Positions 53,989-63,446 are shown, numbered from the stretch's first letter. The stretch is DNA of 64,000 bases from Arcticibacter tournemirensis (GCF_006716645.1 NZ_VFPL01000001.1:1302001-1366000); one strand, 5' to 3'. Notes: generated by a model not told the origin, from the letters alone. Numbers and translations: made by a program.

Positions 53989-54022
53989 AAAAGCCCGTAT
54001 AGTTTATTCTGTACGGGCTTTT
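53989..54022. terminator. Intrinsic terminator after rpsJ
   Basis: Perfect 11-bp stem (53989-53999 with 54012-54022), 12-nt loop, followed by T-rich sequence; A-rich on the other side, so it may serve the converging gene too. Confidence 0.9.
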
Positions 54023-54037
54023 TCTTTTAATAGAAGA

Positions 54038-54685
54038 TTATTTTCTGTTTGATAATTCGTCGAGCTTATTTCTTTCGTCCTGTAATTCACGGGCAAGTTT
54101 TTTCTCGCGGTCGTTTGCTTTGATCTTGTAGGTTTGAAATTCAGAAGACAGTTCCTCAAAAAGCTTAATGCGATAAGAGGCCTCTCTTTTGTATTTTCCC
54201 ATTAGAAATACAATAATGGTAAGAGCAAGAGCCAGTAATAATACCAGTCCCCACATAACTAAATTATAAACCGTTTTTTCAACAGGAATGCCGAACAAGG
54301 AGATGCTGTTAACCATTTCCAGAGACTGATCCAGGCTTTCTTTATTTTTGGAGAGGCTGTCTTTCATTGCACTCATACCTGCCATTCCCGATGAAAGTTT
54401 TTGCTCAGCCTCAATACGCTTTCTTTTCTCGGCTCTTAAAGTATCCATCGTGTTTTTCCAGAGCGTTGTAAGCCTGAAAGGATTGACAAGTTTATACCCC
54501 TCCTGCGTTCTCGACCTCATAAGCATATCACGATACTGCCCGTTCAGAGAAGGATCTGCTAATTTAACCGGAGCCTGTGTAACAGGAGCAACTCTTTTGC
54601 CAGTAGTATCCTGTGCCGACAAGCTTGTAACGTTCACCAGCATTAGTACAGAAAGAAATAGAGGAACTGCAAAATTTCGTGTCAT
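54038..54685 (-). CDS. Hypothetical exported membrane-anchored coiled-coil protein
   Basis: 215 aa. Signal peptide MTRNFAVPLFLSVLMLVNVTSLSA, a periplasmic part (25-140) with QYRDMLMRSRTQEGYKLVNP and an alpha-helical stretch, one membrane helix (about 142-165, LVMWGLVLLLALALTIIVFL), then a charged C-terminal coiled coil (YRIKLFEELSSEFQTYKIK, AREL...DELSNRK). No enzyme motif seen. Resembles conserved Bacteroidota proteins of unknown function. Confidence 0.7.
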   Translation of the reverse strand: MTRNFAVPLFLSVLMLVNVTSLSAQDTTGKRVAPVTQAPVKLADPSLNGQYRDMLMRSRTQEGYKLVNPFRLTTLWKNTMDTLRAEKRKRIEAEQKLSSGMAGMSAMKDSLSKNKESLDQSLEMVNSISLFGIPVEKTVYNLVMWGLVLLLALALTIIVFLMGKYKREASYRIKLFEELSSEFQTYKIKANDREKKLARELQDERNKLDELSNRK

Positions 54686-54868
54686 AGAATTTAGTTTTGG
54701 TTCTCTTTTTTTAAGAACACGATTTATAAATATATTGCTGATAACAAGTATAAAGAAAGTTATTGTTTATAAAAATTCGGATTTCAAATCAGCAAAGCAA
54801 ATCTATAAATATGTTTTGAAGTACTGACGCTTAAAAGGCAATATCCTTTGGTAAAAGAAAATTGTACG

Positions 54869-54898
54869 TTGCACGCTGCAAATCAATATTTATATTTA
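54869..54898 (+). promoter_or_regulatory. tyrA promoter: TTG - 19 bp - TATATTTA
   Basis: -33 TTG at 54869-54871; -7 box with 7 of 8 matches at 54891-54898, only 4 nt before the ATG. Confidence 0.6.
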
Positions 54899-54902
54899 CA
54901 AC

Positions 54903-56159
54903 ATGAACATAGGCATAATAGGTCTTGGAGATATGGGTTCTCTCTGTGCCAGGAAATGGGCTCAGAAAGGATACTCCGTATTTGGATGCGATCTGCCGGA
55001 ACGTTTTGAGATGCTCCAGCGAACATTTGCCGGTACATCGGTGATGATTCTTCCCAATGCGAAGGCGGTGGCGAGGAAGGCTGACTTTTTGCTGTATTCA
55101 GTCGAAACTTCCCATATTAGTGATGTTGTTCAGGCGACAGCTGATTCGATTAAATATGGTGCTATAGTAGGGGGGCAAACGTCGGTAAAGCATCCGGAGA
55201 TAGAAGCGTTTGAAAAGTATCTTGCCGACGACGTACATATTGTCACCTGTCACTCTTTACATGGACCTGCCTTTTCAACAGAGGGACAAAAGCTGGTAGT
55301 CGTGCCTCACCGTGCCAACAAGCAGGTGTACGAAAGGGCAATGGTTGTGTACGAGGCTCTGGAGTCGGAAATTATCGAGATAGATAGTTATGAGCAGCAC
55401 GACCAGATTATGGCCGATACGCAGGCGGTAACCCATATGGGATTCGAAAGTATGGGAACGGCCTGGAAGAATGCCGGGTTTTATCCATGGGATCACGGGG
55501 CTTATTCTACCGGAATCGACAATGTTAAGATTCTTACTACATTACGGATATTCAGCTATAAAGCTCACGTCTATGCAGGGATGGCTATACTGAACCCGTA
55601 TGCGCGTAAGCTGGTGCGACAATATGCACGGTCAGAATCCGAACTGTTTAAAATGATGATCTGCGAAAATGAAACTGAGTTTCGGAACCGTATAAAAGCA
55701 GCGAGCGAATTTGTGTTTCATGGGGAAAGAGAGTTTATTACTCTCGATCACGACGTAATGCTGGATTTCAGAATGGCAGAGGAGGCTGGTGAATATATGC
55801 CAAATTCTCACCTTAGCTTGCTGGCCATGGTTGACGCGTGGTATCAAATGAAGGTAAATCCGTACGAAAACCTCATTTGTCAGACTCCTCCTTTCCGTTT
55901 GCGGCTCGGTATTGCCGAATACCTGTTTAAAAACCCTCTTCTGCTGGAAGAAACGATATCAACAGCACTATACGACAAAAGTATCCGTGCCGACGATCTG
56001 GAATTTCATTCAGCGGTGCGGGAATGGGCCTCTATCATAGAATACGGAGACATGGACGGCTATATTGCACATTTTAACCAGGTAAAGGACTTTTTTGACG
56101 GACGGCTTCAGGAAGGAGCCCGTCAAAGCGCAAAGCTTATAGATAAGTTAACGCAGTAA
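54903..56159 (+). CDS. Prephenate dehydrogenase of the fungal Tyr1-like type
   Basis: 418 aa. Tyrosine synthesis, NAD(P)+-dependent oxidative decarboxylation of prephenate. Rossmann GLGDMGSLCARKWA (7-20), VGGQTSVKHPEIEAFEKYL (90-107), HSLHGPAFSTEGQKLVVVPHR, DTQAVTHMGFESMGTAW and a long helical C-terminus with HVYAGMAILNPYA. These phrases resemble yeast Tyr1 more than the usual bacterial TyrA, judged from memory. Monocistronic with a predicted near-leaderless promoter. Confidence 0.82.
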   Translation: MNIGIIGLGDMGSLCARKWAQKGYSVFGCDLPERFEMLQRTFAGTSVMILPNAKAVARKADFLLYSVETSHISDVVQATADSIKYGAIVGGQTSVKHPEIEAFEKYLADDVHIVTCHSLHGPAFSTEGQKLVVVPHRANKQVYERAMVVYEALESEIIEIDSYEQHDQIMADTQAVTHMGFESMGTAWKNAGFYPWDHGAYSTGIDNVKILTTLRIFSYKAHVYAGMAILNPYARKLVRQYARSESELFKMMICENETEFRNRIKAASEFVFHGEREFITLDHDVMLDFRMAEEAGEYMPNSHLSLLAMVDAWYQMKVNPYENLICQTPPFRLRLGIAEYLFKNPLLLEETISTALYDKSIRADDLEFHSAVREWASIIEYGDMDGYIAHFNQVKDFFDGRLQEGARQSAKLIDKLTQ

Positions 56160-56183
56160 AAAGTCTGTTAAGGCAGTGGTGTT

Positions 56184-56912
56184 TTAAATAGAGGTTACAG
56201 GAACTTCGCCGGCTTCCATATACTGTTTGAAGTTTCGTACATCTTCTCTTATAAGATTTTCTACCAGGGGATTGATAAGCCATCCTATTCCCGTGCCAAT
56301 ACCGCCCCCGGGAAGGTGGTAACTGAATACCAGCTGTACTTCGGTTCCCTGACCGTTCGGAGCATCATTAAATTCTACTTTACCGGTATTTACGATTACG
56401 GATCCTTTAATAGACTGCCAGCCGATAAAGTGATTCTCTTCCTCTTTAACTATTTCAGCATTCCAGCTTATTGCAGGTACCCCTCCGGCAAATTTTGCTT
56501 TCCAATGCCAGAGGTTATCGCCTTTTTTTTCCACGGATTGCAGGTGACGCATAAACATGGGAAGGTTTTCGAACTTACGCCAGAACGCGAAAACCTCTGC
56601 CCTGGATTTGTTTATAGTAAAGTATTGTTTGACATTTATGGCTTCGCTCTGCGTACCATCTTTTCCTAAAGCGGCATAAGCAGGGCAATATCCGGAAGTT
56701 CCTCTGATGAGTAAAGTTCCTCCCGCTACCGCTTTTGAAACAGCGACAAAAGGATTTTTGAAAAGATGTTTTATTCCAGAGTAAAGAAGAAAGGACCCGG
56801 CGGCCACCGAAAAAATCCTTTCGGCAGTATTAATGTTTATATGCTTGTAGTTTTGAGGGTATACCGGATGGGTTTTTCCCTGCTGAAGCAATCGTGGATA
56901 TATCAGAGCCAT
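56184..56912 (-). CDS. DUF2892-SRPBCC fusion protein
   Basis: 242 aa. N-terminal DUF2892-type hydrophobic hairpin (about 28-70, ERIFSVAAGSFLLYSGIKHL and GYCPAYAALG), then an SRPBCC/polyketide-cyclase-like lipid-binding domain (about 95-235, INKSRAEVFAFWRKFENLPMF, HWKAKFAGGVPAISWNAEI). A hydrophobic-ligand binding role at the membrane is plausible; substrate unknown. Converges on tyrA with a 24-bp gap. Confidence 0.8.
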   Translation of the reverse strand: MALIYPRLLQQGKTHPVYPQNYKHININTAERIFSVAAGSFLLYSGIKHLFKNPFVAVSKAVAGGTLLIRGTSGYCPAYAALGKDGTQSEAINVKQYFTINKSRAEVFAFWRKFENLPMFMRHLQSVEKKGDNLWHWKAKFAGGVPAISWNAEIVKEEENHFIGWQSIKGSVIVNTGKVEFNDAPNGQGTEVQLVFSYHLPGGGIGTGIGWLINPLVENLIREDVRNFKQYMEAGEVPVTSI

Positions 56913-57065
56913 AGTTTACAGGTTTCTGATAAAAACGCCTCTGCCTCCTTAGAGTTTCGTTTAATTTAAAAAAAAGTAAAAATCGCTTTACAAACAATGC
57001 TCTTTTTAAATAGTTGTTAAATTTATTGAATCGCTTTATAACAGCGTGCACAACAAGCCGCAAAT

Positions 57066-59132
57066 ATGTATAGAAAAACCCTTCCCCTGATATTCATAAT
57101 ATTACAAACGGCTCTGCTGAGAGCGCAGGAAAATCCTGGAGATACTACAAATCTGCTGAGGCCTGTCGTCGTAAATGCTTATTTTGGAAGCCAGCCCGCC
57201 TTAACAATGCCTTCGACGATAAGTGTTGTAACAGCCGGGCAGATTGAGGCGCTGCAGTCTCATTCGTTATTGCCAGCCATGAATGCGGTACCTGGGGTAA
57301 GGATGGAAGAGCGGTCGCCGGGGAGTTATCGTCTTTCTATAAGAGGAAGCCTCCTTCGTGCGCCTTTCGGCATAAGGAATATAAAGATGTATCTGGACGA
57401 CTTTCTTCTCACCGATGCAGGAGGCAACACCTATTTTGGCTCTCTTGATGCAGTCGGAATAGGACGGCTGGAGATATTAAAGGGACCGGAAGCAAGTGTA
57501 TTTGGCGCTAATACAGGGGGCGTGATCCTGATAGGAACAGGAAGTACTGCAGCCGATGGTGATGCTTCTGTGAAAGCAGATATCGGAGGGGGCTCCTACG
57601 GCTTGTTTCGTCAGAGTGTTTCTTTGCGAAAGTCGTGGAACCAGGTAAGCTTAGACGTTAGTCAGGCCTGGCAGCGATCCGACGGTTATCGCGAAAACAG
57701 CGGTATGGATCGTAAATATATCCATGCTGTACCACGCTGGGCTTATTCAGAAAAGGGAAGCGTAAAGGTGCTGTTACTTTATACCGACACAGATTATCAT
57801 ACCCCGGGAGGATTAACAGAAATGCAGGTTAGTCAGAACCGGCGCGCGGCCCGACCTGCATCTGGTCCTAACCCTGGCGCCGCGGAGCAGAAGGCTGGCA
57901 TTATGAATACGACCTCACTTGGCGGTATTGCGCATGAGTACAGGTTTTCAGACAGGCTACGACACGTTGTTTCATTCACCGGCTCCCATACCGACTTTAA
58001 GAATCCTTTTATTACAAACTATGAAGTGAGGGACGAGAATACTGCGGGCTTGAGGACGTATTTTGAGTTGAAAGGGTCAAAGCAGTCGGTCATACCATGG
58101 CAGGGACAGGTCGGCTTTGAAGCACAGCGCACCGGTACCGATATTAGTAATTACGGAAACAGGCAGGGCGTACGTGATACGCTCCAGGCAGCCGACCGCT
58201 TAACGGCCACTCAGCAGTTTGCCTTTGTTCACTTATTATTCAACTTAACGCCAAAACTGGTGGTTGAAATGGCTGGAAGCCTGAATTTCTACAATTATAA
58301 GTATGCCGCATTGCAGCCAGCCACGCCTGAGTCGAAAAAAACCTTTAAAGAACAGCTCATGCCAAGGCTTGCGTTTTCTTATTTGCTAAGCACGAATGTC
58401 GCCTTGCGTGCATCTGCAAGCCGTGGATATTCGCCTCCAACCATTGCCGAAGTTAGAGCATCGGATAATATTATCAACACGGCTCTGCAGGCGGAAAGGG
58501 GATGGAATTATGAAACCGGACTTCGTCTGTCATTCTTTAATAACCGCCTTTATTGGGATGGGGTGGTATTTAATCTTAATCTGGATGATGCGATCGTAAG
58601 GCGATTAAATGATGGAGGAAATGAGTTCTTCATGAATGCCGGAACCAGGCAGACCGGTGTCGAATCTCAAATCTTCTGCTGGATCATTCCACCGGGCAGC
58701 CCGGGTATAATCACTGGATTACAGCTTGGCAATGCGTATACATTCAGTTCTTTTTATTTTCGGAATTACAGCGATGAAGGTAACGACTATACCGGTAATC
58801 GTTTAACAGGCGTACCGCGCCATATTCTCGTGAATTCTTTGTCGGTTCAGTTTACCGGTGGGTTTTATTTAAACGGACAGCACAATTTCACGTCTTCACT
58901 CCCTTTAAACGATGCAGGTAGCGTATATGCGCGCAGTTATCATTTAGTTCAGCTCAAGGCTGGCTTGAACAGAAAGCTCAGTACTAAATATGGGTTTTCA
59001 ATTTACGCCGGGGCCGACAACCTGTTGAATCAAGAATATAGCCTGGGAAATGATCTGAATGCTTTCCGCGACCGGTATTTTAACCCCGCTCCCGGCCGGA
59101 ACTTTTTTGCGGGTATATCCACTAAATTTTAA
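57066..59132 (+). CDS. TonB-dependent receptor, siderophore type
   Basis: 688 aa. Signal peptide MYRKTLPLIFIILQTALLRAQ; plug domain (about 30-165: VNAYFGSQPALTMPSTISVV, MNAVPGVRMEERSPGSYRLSIRG, RLEILKGPEASVFGANTGGVI), then a 22-strand-like barrel ending FFAGISTKF with the aromatic C-terminal residue. No CarboxypepD domain and no SusD, so metal-chelate uptake is more likely than glycan uptake. The antiporter starts 9 nt after the stop. Confidence 0.9.
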   Translation: MYRKTLPLIFIILQTALLRAQENPGDTTNLLRPVVVNAYFGSQPALTMPSTISVVTAGQIEALQSHSLLPAMNAVPGVRMEERSPGSYRLSIRGSLLRAPFGIRNIKMYLDDFLLTDAGGNTYFGSLDAVGIGRLEILKGPEASVFGANTGGVILIGTGSTAADGDASVKADIGGGSYGLFRQSVSLRKSWNQVSLDVSQAWQRSDGYRENSGMDRKYIHAVPRWAYSEKGSVKVLLLYTDTDYHTPGGLTEMQVSQNRRAARPASGPNPGAAEQKAGIMNTTSLGGIAHEYRFSDRLRHVVSFTGSHTDFKNPFITNYEVRDENTAGLRTYFELKGSKQSVIPWQGQVGFEAQRTGTDISNYGNRQGVRDTLQAADRLTATQQFAFVHLLFNLTPKLVVEMAGSLNFYNYKYAALQPATPESKKTFKEQLMPRLAFSYLLSTNVALRASASRGYSPPTIAEVRASDNIINTALQAERGWNYETGLRLSFFNNRLYWDGVVFNLNLDDAIVRRLNDGGNEFFMNAGTRQTGVESQIFCWIIPPGSPGIITGLQLGNAYTFSSFYFRNYSDEGNDYTGNRLTGVPRHILVNSLSVQFTGGFYLNGQHNFTSSLPLNDAGSVYARSYHLVQLKAGLNRKLSTKYGFSIYAGADNLLNQEYSLGNDLNAFRDRYFNPAPGRNFFAGISTKF

Positions 59133-59141
59133 ACGTATATA

Positions 59142-60320
59142 ATGTCAACTTATATAACGCTGATCATCTTAAGCGGACTGGTAATTTGCTCTTATATGTT
59201 TGAGCTTCTTGCCAGTAAAACAAGGCTGCCTTCCGTGCTTTTGTTGTTGTTTTTAGGTATTGGCTTACAACAGGCTTTTACTTATTTTCATATTCAGACT
59301 TTCAACTTTCAGTCGGTACTTCCTGCCTTAGGCACCATTGGGCTTATTCTGATTGTGTTTGAAGGGTCTCTTGAGTTACGATATGAAAGTCACAAGAATA
59401 GGCTTATTTCCCGGTCTTTCCTGTCGGCGCTTATCATTCTTCTAGCCACTACAACAGCAATAGCAATCATCATTCAGCATTTCTCTGGCTATAACTTCTA
59501 TGTTTGCTTTACCAATGCAATTCCCTTAAGTATTATTAGTTCGGCCATTGCTATACCGTCGGCTTCTGGCCTTGATAAACAAAAAAAAGAATTTATAGTG
59601 TATGAGTCCTCATTTTCTGATATTCTCGGCATCATAGCCTTCAACTTTGCTATCAACAACAGGAATATTACCTTTTCGTCGTTTACCCGGTTAGGGGCAG
59701 AAATTGTTCTTATCCTTGTTATTTCGGTGATATCGTGTTTGCTGTTGCTTTATCTCATGGGGCGTATCGGCCATCATATTAAGTTCTTTCTGATAATTTC
59801 TATTCTGATATTGGTATACGCCCTTGGTCAGAAGTATCACTTATCTGCTTTGATCATTATCCTTGCGTTCGGCCTTTTTTTAAATAATGCAGATAAAATC
59901 AGGATACCGCTTTTTAGAAAAGTTTTCCTTTATTCTCATCTTCCTAAAGACCTTGTGCAACTTCTGCAGCTTTCGGCTGAGAGCGCTTTTATCATCCGTA
60001 CTTTTTTCTTTGTTATTTTCGGTTTTACCATGTCAGTAAGCGACCTGGGCCAGATAGAATTGCTGATGCAGGGCGTAATAATACTCTTCGCTGTTTACAT
60101 GATCAGATTCATTTATTTGAAATTCGTTGCCCGAGGCGATGTCTTTCCGGAAGTTTTTATCTCTCCCAGGGGACTGATCAGTATCCTTCTTTACTATAAT
60201 TTGCCAGCCTACCTTCAGATTGAGGAGGTTGGAAAGGGACTGTTATTTGTCATAATACTCCTTTCGAGTATCATTATGAGTATCGGTCTTTTATTGACGC
60301 GGAAGCGTACTCCCGTTTAA
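59142..60320 (+). CDS. Cation:proton antiporter, CPA family
   Basis: 392 aa with 11-12 hydrophobic helices. Family features: LILIVFEGSLELR, SAIAIPSASGL and YESSFSDILGIIAFNF (the acidic ion-binding region), and SPRGLISILLYYNLP. No C-terminal TrkA/RCK domain. Immediately downstream of the TonB receptor gene and probably co-transcribed. Cation specificity unknown. Confidence 0.88.
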   Translation: MSTYITLIILSGLVICSYMFELLASKTRLPSVLLLLFLGIGLQQAFTYFHIQTFNFQSVLPALGTIGLILIVFEGSLELRYESHKNRLISRSFLSALIILLATTTAIAIIIQHFSGYNFYVCFTNAIPLSIISSAIAIPSASGLDKQKKEFIVYESSFSDILGIIAFNFAINNRNITFSSFTRLGAEIVLILVISVISCLLLLYLMGRIGHHIKFFLIISILILVYALGQKYHLSALIIILAFGLFLNNADKIRIPLFRKVFLYSHLPKDLVQLLQLSAESAFIIRTFFFVIFGFTMSVSDLGQIELLMQGVIILFAVYMIRFIYLKFVARGDVFPEVFISPRGLISILLYYNLPAYLQIEEVGKGLLFVIILLSSIIMSIGLLLTRKRTPV

Positions 60321-60410
60321 GAAAAATTAATGTGTGTTAGACGAATAATGAATTATATTTATACATTCATTTCGTAATAATGATGCAGACCATTGCATTC
60401 CTAAATCCTT

Positions 60411-62312
60411 ATGGATCAAAAAATGACAAAAGACAAAAACACCGGGTTAGCAGCAAACAATACAGTGAATGGCATTCGCCAGGATAACAATAACTTAATG
60501 CATTCATTAACAGCGCTTCTCAATAGTATTCCCGATCAGTTACTTAGAATTACGGATTCAGGTGAGTGCTTTTTATATGCAGCTAACAATGCTGGCGAGG
60601 ATGATATGGAGAAGGATTGTTTTGAGCAATTGGAATTACGGGAGATTTTTGGCACTTCGGTTGCAGAAAGGTGTCTTCATTGTGCGAAGAATGTAATCAG
60701 ATCAGGCAAAGCCGAAACATATGAATACAGTTCGGAGGGCGAAGATGGAAATCCGCAGTATTTTGAAGCAAGGTTCGTAAAGAACTCTGAACGTGATGCT
60801 CTGGCCATAATCAGGGATATAACAGAGTCCGCCCGTCAGCGAGTACAGAACAGCGCCGACAAAGAGCTATACGAGAATGTTATCAACAGCGTAAATGTTA
60901 GCATTGCGGTACTTGATGACAAAAACAGGTATATACTCGTTAATAACGCTGCGCTGAAAGATGATGATGTAAGAAAATGGATTATCGGAAAGGATGATTC
61001 TGATTATAGCAGGATGAAAGGAAAGCATCCGGAAATCGCAGAAGCCAGGATGAAAATGTATTCACTCGCTGACGAACTTAGGGAGCCGGTAGAGTGGATT
61101 GAAGAAATCCCTGATGGCAAATCGAATAAGCGTTTTTTCGCAAGAACACTAAGGCCATTCAATTCAGGAAATAAACACTACAAAATAGCGTACGGAGTAG
61201 ATATTACAGCGTTAAAGGTTGTACAGGATGAACTTCTGCGCAGGGAGCATCTGCTTTCTTTTAGCCATAAGCTTGCCCGAATAGGTTATTGGGTGTATTA
61301 TCCACGTCTCGGAAAACACGAGTGGAGCGATGGGGTATATGATATACTTGGACTGGAGCGAAATTATATTCCACCCTCATTGGAAACTTATTACGGTTTT
61401 ATTCATCCCGACGACAGCGAATCTGTAAAGCAGAACAAAAAGCTTTCAGCAGAAAGCGCCTCCTCCGTTTCAGCAGAGTTCCGGATCGTTACGAAGGGGG
61501 GAGAAGTGAAGTATATTAAGGAACAGTCATCATCCCGACATTCTGATACTGAAGAGTATGTATTTGGCGTAATCCAGGATATAACTGAAATCAAACAGCA
61601 TATTGATGAGAAGGAGCGGTTGATAAAAGAGATCAATCACAAGTATAACGATCTCATGCAATTCAATTATATCATTTCTCACAACCTTCGTTCGCCGGTG
61701 GCAAATATTCTTGGAATGTCATCGCTTTTTGAGATGGATCTTAGCGACGAAGAAAGATCACAGATCTACGAATACATCTTAGAGTCGGCAGAGTCCATTG
61801 ATAGCGTAATCAAGGATCTGAACCATATCCTTTCATTTAAGTCTGATCTAAATGAAATGAAAGAACGTTTCAGATTATCAGAGATCGTTAAAATGGTATG
61901 TTCTAATCTTAAGAAACAGATTAAAGAATCAGACGCTGCTATCTTTGTTGATATTGCTGAAGACGCCGACATCATATTTAGTATTAGAAGTTATATCCAA
62001 AGTATTATTTATAACCTGATATCCAACTCTATAAAGTATAAGGCAGCCGAAAGGTTTCCCGAAATTATTATCACGTCGAGAAAAGAAAGTAATACAATAC
62101 TGATTAAGGTAGCAGATAACGGGATAGGCATAGATATGAACCAGCATAAGAATGAGCTTTTTGGCCTTTACAAACGGTTTACCGACCAAAAAGAAGGAAG
62201 GGGGCTGGGCTTGCATATGACCAAAGTGCAGGTCGACTCCCTCGGCGGTACAATCAGTGCTGAAAGTATTCCCGGCAGGGGAACAACTTTTACCGTTTCA
62301 TTCGGGCTGTAG
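60411..62312 (+). CDS. Soluble multi-PAS sensor histidine kinase
   Basis: 633 aa, no membrane helix. Three PAS-like regions (about 30-145, 155-275, 285-395; e.g. FAVIQDITEIKQ-like VFGVIQDITEIKQ), then HisKA with SHNLRSPVANILGMSS (His424) and a complete HATPase_c: N-box NLISNSIKY, G1 DNGIGID, G2 GRGLGLHMTK and the ending GRGTTFTVSFGL. No response regulator adjoins it, so it is an orphan kinase. It contrasts with the ATPase-less protein at 17411-18604. Confidence 0.93.
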   Translation: MDQKMTKDKNTGLAANNTVNGIRQDNNNLMHSLTALLNSIPDQLLRITDSGECFLYAANNAGEDDMEKDCFEQLELREIFGTSVAERCLHCAKNVIRSGKAETYEYSSEGEDGNPQYFEARFVKNSERDALAIIRDITESARQRVQNSADKELYENVINSVNVSIAVLDDKNRYILVNNAALKDDDVRKWIIGKDDSDYSRMKGKHPEIAEARMKMYSLADELREPVEWIEEIPDGKSNKRFFARTLRPFNSGNKHYKIAYGVDITALKVVQDELLRREHLLSFSHKLARIGYWVYYPRLGKHEWSDGVYDILGLERNYIPPSLETYYGFIHPDDSESVKQNKKLSAESASSVSAEFRIVTKGGEVKYIKEQSSSRHSDTEEYVFGVIQDITEIKQHIDEKERLIKEINHKYNDLMQFNYIISHNLRSPVANILGMSSLFEMDLSDEERSQIYEYILESAESIDSVIKDLNHILSFKSDLNEMKERFRLSEIVKMVCSNLKKQIKESDAAIFVDIAEDADIIFSIRSYIQSIIYNLISNSIKYKAAERFPEIIITSRKESNTILIKVADNGIGIDMNQHKNELFGLYKRFTDQKEGRGLGLHMTKVQVDSLGGTISAESIPGRGTTFTVSFGL

Positions 62313-62327
62313 GCTGTGCATTATTTT

Positions 62328-62400
62328 TATCTTTGCAGTCAAAATTCAATAGCCTCTTTAAAGCTGCCTATTTGATGTTTATAAAATTAGTAAGAGGCTA
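62328..62400 (+). promoter_or_regulatory. Promoter box and leader hairpin upstream of the flippase-like gene
   Basis: Exact -7 box TATCTTTG at 62328-62335, then a perfect 9-bp inverted repeat TAGCCTCTT (62350-62358) / AAGAGGCTA (62392-62400) with a 33-nt loop. Gives a leader of about 170 nt, long for this genome. No -33 TTG is well placed. Confidence 0.45.
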
Positions 62401-62506
62401 ATGTGGAGTTAAGGCGAAATAGGCTTTTGTAAACAAGCATTTTAAATGGCTTGCACTCAACTTACAACTTAACAACGGCGGCTCATAGTCACCAAGAAAC
62501 ATTTTA

Positions 62507-63445
62507 ATGAACAGGAAAACACTGTGGAACATAGCTAAGATAGCCTTCAAATTAGGATTTACGGTCTTACTGGTTTATCTGGTCTTTAGGAAAATAGACT
62601 TTCAGCAGGTCAAATCTATATTTTTGAAGAGCGACCCATGGTACATTCTTGCAGCTTTGCTTACCTATTTCTTTTCCCAGGTTATTTCGTCATGGCGTTT
62701 GTTAAGCTTTTTACGCAGCATCGGACTCCCGCTTAAGTTCAGTTTTAACTTCAGGCTTTACCTCTTAGGCATGTTCTATAATGTGTTCCTACCCGGCGGC
62801 GTAGGGGGCGATGGCTATAAGATATACCTGTTACGGAAGAAGTTCCAAAAGCCAACCCGGAAAATATTCTTCTCCCTGTTTTTCGACAGGGTAAGCGGTT
62901 TGTGGGCTATCGCAACCTTAAGTGTTGCCCTGATAATACTGATTCCGCGGATAGATATCCCAAGGGCCTGGCCCTTGGCGGCCCTTATCGTCGGCACCGC
63001 GGTTTATTATTTGGTTATGCGGCGGTTTTTTGCCGATTATATAAAGTATTTTGCAGAAGCTCATCTTAAGGCGGTGCTGGTGCAATCGCTTCAGCTGTTA
63101 AGCGTTGTTTTTATCCTTCTCTCTCAGGACTTCGACGGGAAATTCTCACCGTATCTTTTTAGCTTTCTGGTGTCGTCCCTGGCAACGATCCTCCCTTTAA
63201 GCATAGGCGGCTTCGGTATCAGAGAATATGTGATGACGCATGCCTCGACTGTTTTCGACATGAACCAGGCTTTGGCAGTCTATACAACCATTACATTTTA
63301 TATCCTGTCGACAATAGCGGCCCTGCCAGGAATCTGGTTTGTATACCGGTCGAAAGAATTTGATCCTATGCCGGATGAAAAGGAAGTAAGCGCAGTTGAG
63401 AATGATATAGACGATGTTATTGAATCACACCACACTACCCCCTAA
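62507..63445 (+). CDS. Flippase-like / LPG synthase-type membrane protein (UPF0104)
   Basis: 312 aa with about eight membrane helices. Family segments: VFRKIDFQQVKSIF, SWRLLSFLRSIGLPL, YLLGMFYNVFLPGGVGGDGYKIYLLRK, FDRVSGLWA and LPLSIGGFGIREYVM. Relatives include the membrane part of lysylphosphatidylglycerol synthase and glycolipid-handling proteins such as AglD. No aminoacyl-transfer domain. Exact role unknown. Confidence 0.87.
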   Translation: MNRKTLWNIAKIAFKLGFTVLLVYLVFRKIDFQQVKSIFLKSDPWYILAALLTYFFSQVISSWRLLSFLRSIGLPLKFSFNFRLYLLGMFYNVFLPGGVGGDGYKIYLLRKKFQKPTRKIFFSLFFDRVSGLWAIATLSVALIILIPRIDIPRAWPLAALIVGTAVYYLVMRRFFADYIKYFAEAHLKAVLVQSLQLLSVVFILLSQDFDGKFSPYLFSFLVSSLATILPLSIGGFGIREYVMTHASTVFDMNQALAVYTTITFYILSTIAALPGIWFVYRSKEFDPMPDEKEVSAVENDIDDVIESHHTTP

Positions 63446-63446
63446 G

